From Sphingobium sp. CCH11-B1 (GTDB taxonomy: Bacteria > Pseudomonadota > Alphaproteobacteria > Sphingomonadales > Sphingomonadaceae), in contig NZ_LSJY01000069.1 in NCBI RefSeq assembly GCF_001556865.1, forward strand, positions 1 to 10,515: a stretch of 10,515 bases of DNA, read 5' to 3'. Shown piece after piece: positions 1 through 6,855 of the stretch. The notes under the pieces are model-generated. The model was not told the DNA's origin, made no database searches, and was given only the letters and a program-made list of their open reading frames with translations. Every line of letters starts with the position of its first letter. The first letter of the stretch is position 1. Made by a program: the position numbers and the translations under genes.

Positions 1-19
1 AACGCACCACCACTCAAAA

Positions 20-54
20 AGCCCGGAGCCTCAGTCTCGTGAATAAGCCGGGTT
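20..54 (-). terminator. Weak terminator-like hairpin upstream of bioF
   Basis: Bases 20-26 pair with 48-54 (seven pairs including one G-U) around a 21-nt loop. Read on the - strand, the second arm is followed by five T (complement of A16-A20), as in an intrinsic terminator. No - strand gene is visible to its right, so its target is unclear. It could stop antisense transcripts leaving the bioF region, or be chance. The long loop and short stem make it weak. No gene is visible in bases 1-99. Confidence 0.25.
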
Positions 55-63
55 AAGCGCCGC

Positions 64-92
64 TTGCCGCCATTTGCTGGTGGGCCTATAGC
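64..92 (+). promoter_or_regulatory. Putative sigma-70-type promoter of bioF (leaderless)
   Basis: A -35-like TTGCCG (64-69) and a -10-like TATAGC (87-92) are separated by 17 bp. The bioF ATG at 100 lies seven bases after the -10 box, just where transcription would be expected to start, so the mRNA may have no 5' leader. No Shine-Dalgarno sequence precedes this ATG, which fits. No BioR-type operator (TTAT-N2-ATAA-like palindrome) is visible here. The promoter is inferred from sequence only. Confidence 0.5.
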
Positions 93-99
93 GCGCGCC

Positions 100-1224
100 A
101 TGACCGCCGAACCCTTCCGTTCCCAGCTTGCCGCGCTGGAGCAGCGCGGACGGCTGCGACACCTCTCGCCCCGGACCGGGCGGGATTTCGCCTCCAACGA
201 CTATCTCGGCCTTTCGGGCGACCCGATCATCGCGCAGGCGGTGGCGGACGCGCTGGCGCGCGGCGTACCGCTGGGTTCGGGCGGATCGCGGCTGCTGCGC
301 GGCAATGCGCCTGAACATGAAGGGCTGGAAGCAAAGGCCGCCGATTTTTTCCGCACCCAGGCGAGCTTGTTCGTCGCCAACGGCTATGTCGGCAACCTCG
401 CGCTCTTCGCCACCCTGCCGCAGCGCGGCGACCTGATCGTCGCGGACGAACTGATCCATGCCAGCGCGCATGACGGCATCCGCATGAGCAAGGCGACAGT
501 CGTCTTTGCCCGCCACAATGACGTGCAGAGCGTGGCCGACCTCATCGCCGCCTTCCGCGCCGAAGGGGGCAAGGGCCGCGTCTGGATCGCGGTGGAGACG
601 CTCTATTCGATGGACGGCGACATGGCGCCCTTGTCCGACCTCGCAAAGGTGGCGGCGAAGAACGAGGCGATGCTGCTGCTCGACGAAGCGCACGGCACTG
701 GCGTTTTCGGCCCGGGCGGGCGCGGCCTGTCCTCCGGCCTCGATGGGCGGCACAATGTCATCACCCTGCATACATGCGGCAAGGCGATGGGAGCGGAAGG
801 CGCGCTGATCTGCGGCTCACGCGTCCATATCGACTATCTGGTGAACCGCGCCCGATCCTTCATTTTCTCGACCGCACCCTCGCCCTTGATGGCGGTTGCG
901 GTGTCGGCCGCGCTTGACCGGATCGAACAAGCCAGCGACCTGCGCGACCGGCTCAAGATCCTGCGGGAGGACGCCGCCGAAGCCATCTGCGCGCCGCTCG
1001 GCTTGCCCGCCCCGCGCAGCCAGATCCTGCCGGTCATCCTGGGCGAGGACAGCCGGGCCATGGCCGCCGCCGCAGCGTTGCAGGAGGCCGGATTCGACGT
1101 GCGCGGCATCCGCCCGCCCACCGTGCCGCCGGGCACCAGCCGGCTGCGCATATCCCTGACTCTCAACGCCAGCCGCGCCGATGTCGCCGCCCTGGGGCAG
1201 GAATTGCGGCGGGTTATAGGATGA
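100..1224 (+). CDS. bioF: 8-amino-7-oxononanoate synthase (KAPA synthase)
   Basis: This PLP-dependent alpha-oxoamine synthase condenses a pimeloyl thioester with L-alanine to give 8-amino-7-oxononanoate, the first ring-directed step of biotin synthesis, in the cytoplasm. The 374-residue product has the usual family length. Visible signatures are SNDYLGL near residue 32, GSGGSRLLRGN near 60-70, the cofactor-binding DEAHGTGVFG beginning at D195, and the Schiff-base lysine K228 in HTCGKAMG. The frame is also open upstream to a TTG at 64, but that codon lies in the -35 element of the apparent promoter, and ATG 100 begins where the family N-terminus begins. The stop overlaps the bioD start by four bases (ATGA, 1221-1224), indicating translational coupling. 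The assignment is firm; the exact start is slightly less so. Confidence 0.95.
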   Translation: MTAEPFRSQLAALEQRGRLRHLSPRTGRDFASNDYLGLSGDPIIAQAVADALARGVPLGSGGSRLLRGNAPEHEGLEAKAADFFRTQASLFVANGYVGNLALFATLPQRGDLIVADELIHASAHDGIRMSKATVVFARHNDVQSVADLIAAFRAEGGKGRVWIAVETLYSMDGDMAPLSDLAKVAAKNEAMLLLDEAHGTGVFGPGGRGLSSGLDGRHNVITLHTCGKAMGAEGALICGSRVHIDYLVNRARSFIFSTAPSPLMAVAVSAALDRIEQASDLRDRLKILREDAAEAICAPLGLPAPRSQILPVILGEDSRAMAAAAALQEAGFDVRGIRPPTVPPGTSRLRISLTLNASRADVAALGQELRRVIG

Positions 1225-1853
1225 GCGTCCTGGTCGTCACCGGCACCGACACGGGCGTCGGCAAGACGGTCTTCGCCGCCGGCCTCGCCGGGGCGCTCGG
1301 CGCTTATTACTGGAAGCCGATCCAGGCAGGCCTCGATCCGCAAGGGGACCGGGACACTGTCGCCGCCCTTTCCGGCCTGCCAGCAGCACGCATCCTGCCC
1401 GAAGCCTATCGGCTGACCACGCCCGCCTCGCCGCATCTCGCCGCGCGAATCGACGGAGTGGAAATCGACCTTGATCGGTTGGCGCTGCCGCGGGTGGACG
1501 GCCCGCTGGTGGTTGAAGGGGCGGGCGGCTTGCTTGTCCCCATCAGCGAAACGCTGACCATGGCAGACCTGTTCGTCCAATGGGGCCAGCCGGTCATCCT
1601 GTGCACTCGCACCACGCTTGGCACGATCAACCACAGCCTGCTGAGCATCGAGGCGCTCAAAGCACGCGACATCCCCATCGCCGGCATCGCGTTCATCGGC
1701 GAACAACATGAAGAAAACGAGCGGATCGTCCCGCGCCTCGCCGGCATTCCCTCGCTTGGCCGCCTGCCGTTGCTCGATCCGCTCGATCCCGCCCATCTGG
1801 CCGCAGCCTTCCGCGCGCACATCGACCTTTCCATAACTTTCAACTGGCGATAA
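1221..1853 (+). CDS. bioD: ATP-dependent dethiobiotin synthetase
   Basis: BioD closes the ureido ring of biotin: 7,8-diaminononanoate + CO2 + ATP gives dethiobiotin, ADP and phosphate. The 210-residue product has the P-loop GTDTGVGKT at residues 8-16, the substrate-binding lysine K32 in WKPIQAG, and the VEGAGGLLVP segment around E99. All three are standard for the family. It is slightly shorter than the E. coli enzyme (about 225 residues) but complete. The start overlaps the bioF stop by four bases, so the two genes should be one transcript. The next gene starts about 100 bp further on with its own ribosome-binding site. It is unclear whether the operon continues into it. bioA, which acts immediately before this enzyme, lies about 2.9 kb downstream. 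Confidence 0.95.
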   Translation: MSVLVVTGTDTGVGKTVFAAGLAGALGAYYWKPIQAGLDPQGDRDTVAALSGLPAARILPEAYRLTTPASPHLAARIDGVEIDLDRLALPRVDGPLVVEGAGGLLVPISETLTMADLFVQWGQPVILCTRTTLGTINHSLLSIEALKARDIPIAGIAFIGEQHEENERIVPRLAGIPSLGRLPLLDPLDPAHLAAAFRAHIDLSITFNWR

Positions 1854-1955
1854 TTTTCGACCAACGACATGGACAAGGCTGTTTGACGAGCGTTCAAGTC
1901 CAGCGCAGGCCGATCGCGCCGGAAGGGCGCATCGTCACAAGCAAGGGACGCTTCG

Positions 1956-3995
1956 ATGAACAAACTTCTCCTGGGTGCTGCCGCCAGCGCGCTCGCTCTC
2001 GCGGCGACAGCCGCCTATGCCGATCAGGCCGCGACGCCAGCGCCAACCGCCGCTGCGAAGCCCACATACGGCACCTATGGTTTCGACACCGCCGGCATGG
2101 ACAAGTCGGTCAAGCCGGGCGACGACTTCTACGACTATGCCAACGGCACTTGGGCGAAGAACACTCCGATTCCCGCCGACAAGTCCAACTATGGCGCGTT
2201 CAATACGCTCGACGACCTGTCGCTGGAACGCACCAAGGGCATCCTTGAGGCCGCCCAGGCCGATCCCGCCAGCAAGATCGGCAACGCCTACGCCTCCTAT
2301 ATGGACCAGGCGGCGGTCGAAGCGAAGGGCATGGCGCCGATCCAGCCCTGGCTTGCCGAGATCAAGGCCGTGAACGACAAGGCCGCCTATGCGCGAATTG
2401 CGGCGAAGGCCGCCCGGTCCGGCATCCGCGGCCCCTTCCGCTTCTATGTCGGGCAGGACGACAAGGATCCTGAAACCTATATCCTTTCCATGATGCAGGG
2501 GGGGCTCGGCCTTCCCGACCGCGATTATTATCTCGACCCTGGCGAGAAGATGGCGGCGATCCGCACCGCCTATGTCGCGCATCTGGAAAAGATGCTGACC
2601 CTGGCAGGCGAGAGCGACGTGAAGGCGCGCGCGGCCGCGTTGATGGCGTTCGAGACCGAAATCGCCAAGGTCCACTGGTCGCAGATCGACAGCCGCGACG
2701 CCGACAAGACCTATAACAAGATGACGTTGGCGCAGCTGCAGCAATCCGCGCCCGGCTTCGACTTCGCGGCCTATTATGGGGCGAACGACCTGAAGCCCGC
2801 CGACCTGCTGGTTGCCCAGCCAAGCGCCGTCACCGGCGAGGCTGCGCTGATCGCCAAGGCCCCGATCCAGGTGCTGAAGGATGGCCTGCTGCTCTCCAGC
2901 CTGCATGCCTATGCCGATTATCTGCCCGACAGCATCGCGAACGCCGACTTCGCCTTCTACGGCACCACCCTGTCCGGCACGCCCGAGCGCGAGGAGCGGT
3001 GGAAGCGCGGCGTCACCTTCCTCAAGGAATCGCTGGGCGAGGAGGTGGGCAAGGCCTATGTCGCCCAATATTTCCCGCCGGAAACCAAGGCGGCGATGGA
3101 CGAGCTGGTGAAGAATGTGCTTGCCGCAATGGGCCGCCGCATCGACGCGCTGCCGTGGATGAGCGCCACCGCAAAGGCCCGCGCGCACCAGAAGCTCGCC
3201 GCCTTTACGCCCAAGATCGGCTATCCCGACAAGTGGCGCGACTATGCCGGGCTGGAAATCAAGCGCGACGACCTGCTGGGCAACGCCATGCGCTCCAACG
3301 CGTTCGAGTTCGCCTATAATGTCGGCAAGCTGGGCAAGCCCATCTATCGCTGGGAATGGGGCATGACCCCGATGGAAATCAATGCCTATGCCAATTTCGG
3401 CATGGTGGAGATCGTCTTCCCCGCCGCCATCCTGCAGCCGCCCTTCTTCGATCCCCATGCCGACCCGGCGGTCAATTATGGCGGCATCGGCGCGGTGATC
3501 GGCCATGAACTCAGCCATCATTTCGACGATCAGGGCGCGAAATATGACGAGACCGGCAAGCTCAACCAGTGGTGGACCGATCAGGATGTCGCGAATTTCA
3601 AGGGGCTGACCGACAAGCTGGTCAAGCAATATGACGCCTATGAACCCTTCCCAGGCGCGCATGTGAAGGGCGCGTTCACGCTGGGCGAGAATATCGGCGA
3701 CCTGGGCGGCCTTGCGGTAGCGCTGGACGCCTACCATGCGTCGCTCAAGGGCAAGACGGCGCCCGTGATCGACGGCACGACCGGCGACCAGCGCTTTTTC
3801 CTTGGCTGGGCGCAGGTGTGGCGGCGCAACTATCGCGAGGCGAACCTGCGGCAACGGCTGGTGACCGATCCGCATGCCCCCTCGCAATATCGTGCCGACA
3901 TCGTCCGCAATTTCGACGGCTGGTATGATGCGTTCAAGCCTGCGCCCGGAGGCAAAATCTATCTCGCGCCGCAGGACCGCGTGAAGATCTGGTAA
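1956..3995 (+). CDS. M13 family (neprilysin/PepO-like) zinc metallopeptidase, exported
   Basis: Predicted secreted or periplasmic peptidase of 679 residues, typical M13 length. The N-terminus is a clear Sec signal peptide with probable cleavage after AYA (A22|D23). There is no lipobox cysteine, unlike many lipoprotein members. The M13 N-terminal domain starts with GMDKSVKPGDDFYDYANGTW near residues 47-67. The catalytic domain has the substrate-binding NAY motif (N476-Y478), the zinc motif HELSH (H517, E518, H521), the third ligand E578 within GENIGDLGG, and D582. The protein ends in KIW; VW is the common family ending. All catalytic residues are present, so it should be active on oligopeptides; the natural substrate is unknown. 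AAGGGA (1943-1948) is a good ribosome-binding site seven bases before the ATG. It interrupts the bio genes and has no evident role in biotin synthesis. Confidence 0.93.
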   Translation: MNKLLLGAAASALALAATAAYADQAATPAPTAAAKPTYGTYGFDTAGMDKSVKPGDDFYDYANGTWAKNTPIPADKSNYGAFNTLDDLSLERTKGILEAAQADPASKIGNAYASYMDQAAVEAKGMAPIQPWLAEIKAVNDKAAYARIAAKAARSGIRGPFRFYVGQDDKDPETYILSMMQGGLGLPDRDYYLDPGEKMAAIRTAYVAHLEKMLTLAGESDVKARAAALMAFETEIAKVHWSQIDSRDADKTYNKMTLAQLQQSAPGFDFAAYYGANDLKPADLLVAQPSAVTGEAALIAKAPIQVLKDGLLLSSLHAYADYLPDSIANADFAFYGTTLSGTPEREERWKRGVTFLKESLGEEVGKAYVAQYFPPETKAAMDELVKNVLAAMGRRIDALPWMSATAKARAHQKLAAFTPKIGYPDKWRDYAGLEIKRDDLLGNAMRSNAFEFAYNVGKLGKPIYRWEWGMTPMEINAYANFGMVEIVFPAAILQPPFFDPHADPAVNYGGIGAVIGHELSHHFDDQGAKYDETGKLNQWWTDQDVANFKGLTDKLVKQYDAYEPFPGAHVKGAFTLGENIGDLGGLAVALDAYHASLKGKTAPVIDGTTGDQRFFLGWAQVWRRNYREANLRQRLVTDPHAPSQYRADIVRNFDGWYDAFKPAPGGKIYLAPQDRVKIW

Positions 3996-4003
3996 GTCGA
4001 TCC

Positions 4004-4034
4004 GCCGGGTCGGACGGCTTTCGTTCGACCCGGC
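4004..4034 (+). terminator. Strong hairpin after the M13 peptidase gene
   Basis: GCCGGGTCGGAC (4004-4015) pairs with GTTCGACCCGGC (4023-4034): twelve pairs, one of them G-U, around a 7-nt loop, starting nine bases after the peptidase stop codon. There is no T-run after either arm, so it is not a classical intrinsic terminator. It probably ends or protects the 3' end of the peptidase mRNA. The pairing is seen directly; the role is inferred. Confidence 0.45.
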
Positions 4035-4142
4035 TGACCATCCATACCTCGCTACGATCCGCTATTCTCATGCGGTTCGCTTTTCATCTTGCGCTTGTCA
4101 TCCCTTGAATCGCACGACTCGCCGTTGATAGCTTTCAACATG

Positions 4143-4168
4143 GGAACGGATTTCCCAGCTTGTCCGTC
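4143..4168 (+). promoter_or_regulatory. Possible EcfG-type general stress response promoter
   Basis: GGAAC (4143-4147) and CGTC (4165-4168) are separated by 17 bp. The alphaproteobacterial EcfG consensus is GGAAC-N16/17-CGTT, so the match has one mismatch in the -10 part. It sits about 30 bp upstream of the DUF4168 gene, a plausible distance. A perfect inverted repeat, TGGGAA-N5-TTCCCA (4141-4157), overlaps the -35 element and might be an operator. No better sigma-70 promoter stands out in 4035-4140. Short motifs occur by chance, so this is tentative. Confidence 0.3.
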
Positions 4169-4198
4169 TGATCGTCAAACCGATCGAAAAGGAGAAGA

Positions 4199-4645
4199 AT
4201 GTTGACGGGTCTCAACAGCCATAAATTCCTCAAGGCCGGCATCGCTTCGGTCGCCCTGTTCGCCGCAGTCCCGGCTTTCGCTCAGGCCGAGCCTGCAGCA
4301 CCAGCGCAGTCCGCGGCTCCGGCCGCACCTGCCGCACCTGCCGCACCTGCTGCCGGAGCAAGCAATTTCAGTGATGCCGACATCAAGCAGTTCGCGGCCG
4401 CTGCCGTCGAAGTGACCAAGATTCAGCAGGACACATCGATCGCGGATGCCGACAAGCAGCCGAAGATGGTTGCCGCGCTGCAAGCGTCAGGAATTGCGCC
4501 TGAAAAGTTCAACCAGATCGGCCAGGCTGCCGCCGCCGATCCCGCGCTGCAGCAGCGCATCCAGGCGGCAGCGCCGCCTGCGCCGGCCGCGACGGCTCCC
4601 TCTGCCCCTGCACCGGCGGCACCGGCCACGCCGCCGCAGCAATAA
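4199..4645 (+). CDS. DUF4168-type exported Ala/Pro-rich protein
   Basis: A small protein of 148 residues, function unknown. The start is supported by AAAAGGAG (4187-4194) four bases before the ATG. Residues 1-28 form a Sec signal peptide, probably cleaved after AFA (A28|Q29). A low-complexity Ala/Pro linker with AAP triplet repeats follows to about residue 53. A helical domain at roughly 57-122, beginning FSDADIKQFA, resembles DUF4168, and the C-terminus is a second Ala/Pro-rich tail. There are no cysteines and no membrane segment after the signal peptide, so it is expected to be periplasmic or secreted, with Pro/Ala segments as flexible spacers. An EcfG-like promoter lies upstream and a strong terminator directly downstream, so it looks monocistronic. 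Family assignment is from recognition of the domain start, not a search. Confidence 0.8.
   Translation: MLTGLNSHKFLKAGIASVALFAAVPAFAQAEPAAPAQSAAPAAPAAPAAPAAGASNFSDADIKQFAAAAVEVTKIQQDTSIADADKQPKMVAALQASGIAPEKFNQIGQAAAADPALQQRIQAAAPPAPAATAPSAPAPAAPATPPQQ
4322..4348 (+). repeat. Three perfect 9-bp tandem repeats (GCCGCACCT)
   Basis: GCCGCACCT occurs three times head to tail at 4322-4330, 4331-4339 and 4340-4348, encoding part of the AAP repeats in the linker of the DUF4168-type protein. The unit is a whole number of codons, so copy-number change would lengthen or shorten the linker without a frameshift. Confidence 0.85.
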
Positions 4646-4664
4646 ACAGGATGTAGCGATGACG

Positions 4665-4693
4665 AAGGGGAGGCTCTTGGCCTCCCCTTTTTT
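4665..4693 (+). terminator. Intrinsic terminator of the DUF4168 gene
   Basis: AAGGGGAGGC (4665-4674) pairs perfectly with GCCTCCCCTT (4680-4689) around a 5-nt loop. A run of six T spans 4688-4693. This is a textbook Rho-independent terminator, 19 bases after the stop codon. It insulates bioA, whose ATG is only 17 bases after the T-run, from upstream transcription. Confidence 0.93.
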
Positions 4694-4705
4694 GCGCGCT
4701 AAGCG
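4677..4705 (+). promoter_or_regulatory. Putative bioA promoter overlapping the terminator
   Basis: TTGGCC (4677-4682), a 17-bp spacer and TAAGCG (4700-4705) could form a sigma-70-type promoter. The stretch CTAAGCGCGGCCATG resembles the bioF start region CTATAGCGCGCGCCATG. As at bioF, the ATG (4711) is where transcription would start and no Shine-Dalgarno sequence precedes it. The -35 element would lie inside the terminator hairpin. Because the terminator is strong, bioA needs a promoter close to its start. The -10 match is modest. Confidence 0.35.
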
Positions 4706-4710
4706 CGGCC

Positions 4711-5988
4711 ATGGCTTCTCCCGTCTGGCACCCCTTCACCCAACATGGCCTGGAAGAGCCGATCCCCGAGGTCGTCAGCGCAAACGGCGCTGTCCTGCAT
4801 CTGGCGGATGGCCGCCCTCTCATCGATGGCATTTCCAGCTGGTGGGTCACGACCCACGGCCATTGCGAACCCCGCATCGCCGCCGCCATCGCGCGCCAGG
4901 CGGCCATGCTCGACCAGCTGATCTTCGCTGGCTACACCCATGGTCCGGCCGAGGAAGTCGCACAGGGTCTGATCGATCTTGCCCCGCGCGCGCCCGGTCA
5001 GCCAGCGCTCGCCCATGTCTTCTATTCCGACAGCGGCTCCACCGCCGTCGAGGTCGCGTTGAAAATGGCGCTCGGCTATTGGCATAATGGCGGGGAGTCC
5101 GACCGCCATCGCATCCTGGTGCTGCAGCACAGCTATCATGGTGACACGATCGGCGCGATGTCGGTGGGGGAAAGGGGCGTCTATAACGCGGCCTGGTCGC
5201 CGCTCCTCTTCGATGTCGGCACCGTGCCCTTTCCCACGCCTGGCGCGGAACAAGCCTGCCTCGCGGCACTGGAGGCTGCCTGCGCGCAAAAGCCTGCCGC
5301 CTTCATCGTGGAGCCGCTGATCCTGGGTGCCGGGGGAATGCTGGTCTATCCTGCCCCAGTCCTGCGGGAGATGGCCGCCATCTGCCGCCGCCACGGCGTG
5401 CTCTTCATCGCCGACGAAGTGATGACGGGCTGGGGCCGCACCGGCACGCTGTTCGCCTGCGAGCAGGCGGGTATCGTCCCCGACATCATGGCCGTGGCAA
5501 AGGGTATCACCGGCGGCGCCATTCCCTTGGCCGCCACGCTCGCCACCGCACCGATCTTCGACGCGCATCGCTCGACCGATCGGGCGAAGCTCTTCTATCA
5601 TTCGTCCAGCTACACAGCCAACGCCATCGCCTGCGCCGCCGCGGCCGCCAATATCGCCATTTGGCGAGAGGAGGATGTGCTCGGGCGAATCGCAGCCCTC
5701 TCCGCCGGCATCGCCACCCGCCTTACCGTTCTTGCCAGACATCCCGCCTACGCCAACCCACGCCAGCTTGGCACGATCGCAGCGATCGACCTTGTCACGC
5801 AGGACGCCGGCTACCTGTCCGACCTCGCTCCGCGCCTGCGCGCCTTTTTCCTGGAAAAGGGCCTCTTGCTGCGCCCCTTGGGCAACACCATCTACCTGAT
5901 GCCGCCCTATTGCCTCGATGCCGGACAGCTCGATGCGGTCTTCGCGGCCCTGCATGCCGCTGGTGACAGATACGGCACGCACGCCTGA
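4711..5988 (+). CDS. bioA: Adenosylmethionine-8-amino-7-oxononanoate aminotransferase (DAPA synthase)
   Basis: A class III PLP aminotransferase that moves the amino group of S-adenosylmethionine onto KAPA, giving 7,8-diaminopelargonate, the substrate of BioD. The 425-residue product is full length. BioA-specific features are the N-terminal WHPFTQ, the [10 protein letters not shown] segment with W44 and W45, and [14 protein letters not shown] near residue 70. General features are [16 protein letters not shown] in the cofactor-phosphate region, [24 protein letters not shown] starting at D235, and the Schiff-base lysine K264 in AVAKGITGG. The active site looks intact. It is separated from bioF-bioD by two unrelated genes and a terminator, so it must be transcribed separately. 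The infA start is 59 bp downstream with no terminator visible between them. Confidence 0.96.
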   Translation: MASPVWHPFTQHGLEEPIPEVVSANGAVLHLADGRPLIDGISSWWVTTHGHCEPRIAAAIARQAAMLDQLIFAGYTHGPAEEVAQGLIDLAPRAPGQPALAHVFYSDSGSTAVEVALKMALGYWHNGGESDRHRILVLQHSYHGDTIGAMSVGERGVYNAAWSPLLFDVGTVPFPTPGAEQACLAALEAACAQKPAAFIVEPLILGAGGMLVYPAPVLREMAAICRRHGVLFIADEVMTGWGRTGTLFACEQAGIVPDIMAVAKGITGGAIPLAATLATAPIFDAHRSTDRAKLFYHSSSYTANAIACAAAAANIAIWREEDVLGRIAALSAGIATRLTVLARHPAYANPRQLGTIAAIDLVTQDAGYLSDLAPRLRAFFLEKGLLLRPLGNTIYLMPPYCLDAGQLDAVFAALHAAGDRYGTHA

Positions 5989-6018
5989 CTTTCATTTTGC
6001 ACCATTTGGCGCTATGGC
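5989..6018 (+). promoter_or_regulatory. Weak promoter-like element upstream of infA
   Basis: CTATGG (6012-6017) within GCGCTATGGCGGCGC resembles the -10 regions proposed for bioF and bioA. A poor -35 match, CTTTCA (5989-5994), lies 17 bp upstream. Transcription from here would give infA a leader of about 25 nt. infA is usually highly expressed and a local promoter is expected, but the match is weak. Confidence 0.22.
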
Positions 6019-6047
6019 GGCGCGATTTTACGCATATCCGGGATATT

Positions 6048-6266
6048 ATGGCCAAAGAAGAACTGCTTGAGATGCGCGGACAGGTTGTGGAGCTTCTCCC
6101 CAACGCCATGTTCCGCGTGCGTCTGGAAAATGATCACGAAATTCTCGGCCACACGGCCGGCAAGATGCGCAAGAACCGCATTCGCGTGCTCGTGGGCGAC
6201 GAAGTGCTCGTCGAACTCACCCCCTACGACCTGACCAAGGGTCGGATCACCTACCGCTTCAAATAA
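6048..6266 (+). CDS. infA: Translation initiation factor IF-1
   Basis: IF-1 binds the A site of the 30S subunit and helps IF-2 and IF-3 select the initiator tRNA. The 72-residue product is a single S1/OB-fold domain of exact family size. It begins [11 protein letters not shown] and ends GRITYRFK, both strongly conserved. The reading frame is open 51 bases further upstream to a TTG, but the extra residues do not resemble IF-1, so ATG 6048 is the start. The ribosome-binding site is poor (GGGA at 6040-6043). The gap to maf is only 13 bp, so infA, maf, the RNase gene and yacG probably share a transcript. Confidence 0.97.
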   Translation: MAKEELLEMRGQVVELLPNAMFRVRLENDHEILGHTAGKMRKNRIRVLVGDEVLVELTPYDLTKGRITYRFK

Positions 6267-6279
6267 GCCGCAGATCAAG

Positions 6280-6852
6280 ATGCGGCTCATCCTGGCTTCG
6301 GCTTCCCCCAGACGGCGCGACCTTCTGGGTCAGATAGGCGTTGTGCCCGATGCGGTCGATCCGGCCGACATCGACGAAACGCCGTTGAAAGCGGAGTTGC
6401 CCAACGCCTACGCCATGCGCGTCGCCGCCGAAAAGGGCGCGCTGGTAGCGCTGCGGCATCCTGGCGCGCTCGTCCTGTCGGGCGATACGGTGGTTGCCGC
6501 CGGCCGCCGGATCCTGCCCAAGACGGAAAGCGCGGATGAGGCGCGCCAGTGCCTCGCCCTCCTCTCCGGCCGTCGCCACCGCGTGTGGAGCGCCATTACC
6601 CTGATTGACGGGGACGGCCGGGCGCGTCACCGGCTTTCGGGCAATATCGTCGCCTTCAAGCGGCTCGACCGGGTGGAAATCGACGCCTACATCGCAACCG
6701 ACGAATGGCGGGGCAAGGCTGGCGGCTACGCGGTACAGGGCCGTGCCGCCGGCCTGATCCGCGCCATTCAGGGCAGCCATAGCGCGATCATGGGCCTGCC
6801 CCTTTACGAAACCCGCGCGCTGCTCAAGGCAGCGGGCTATCCACTGGACTGA
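6280..6852 (+). CDS. maf: Maf-family nucleoside triphosphate pyrophosphatase (YhdE/dTTP-UTP type)
   Basis: Maf proteins hydrolyse nucleoside triphosphates to monophosphate and pyrophosphate, probably clearing non-canonical or excess nucleotides. The 190-residue product has the N-terminal ASASPRRRDLL (residues 6-16), SGDTVV with D69, and GKAGGYAVQG with K146 and Q153. The last motif is that of the YhdE-type (dTTP/UTP) subgroup rather than the YceF (m7GTP) subgroup, so I infer dTTP/UTP preference. The ATG follows infA by 13 bp and the stop precedes the next ATG by 3 bp, so it sits inside a tight operon. Neighbouring maf and an RNase E/G gene is a common arrangement in proteobacteria. Confidence 0.93.
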   Translation: MRLILASASPRRRDLLGQIGVVPDAVDPADIDETPLKAELPNAYAMRVAAEKGALVALRHPGALVLSGDTVVAAGRRILPKTESADEARQCLALLSGRRHRVWSAITLIDGDGRARHRLSGNIVAFKRLDRVEIDAYIATDEWRGKAGGYAVQGRAAGLIRAIQGSHSAIMGLPLYETRALLKAAGYPLD

Positions 6853-6855
6853 ACC

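Noticed and set aside
1..99. Biotin-responsive operator (BioR palindrome) or riboswitch upstream of bioF
   Set aside because: No TTAT-N2-ATAA-like palindrome and no structured leader is visible; the leader appears to be absent.
1883..1911. TTGACG as a -35 box for the M13 peptidase gene
   Set aside because: No acceptable -10 hexamer lies 16-18 bp downstream.
1935..3887. Long open frame (650 codons) on the - strand opposite the M13 peptidase
   Set aside because: It is a mirror of GC-rich codon bias. The + strand gene has a signal peptide and all M13 motifs, while the - strand translation is low-complexity and resembles no family.
4699..5982. Long - strand open frame opposite bioA
   Set aside because: The bioA motifs on the + strand are complete; the antisense product shows no domain and is explained by codon bias.
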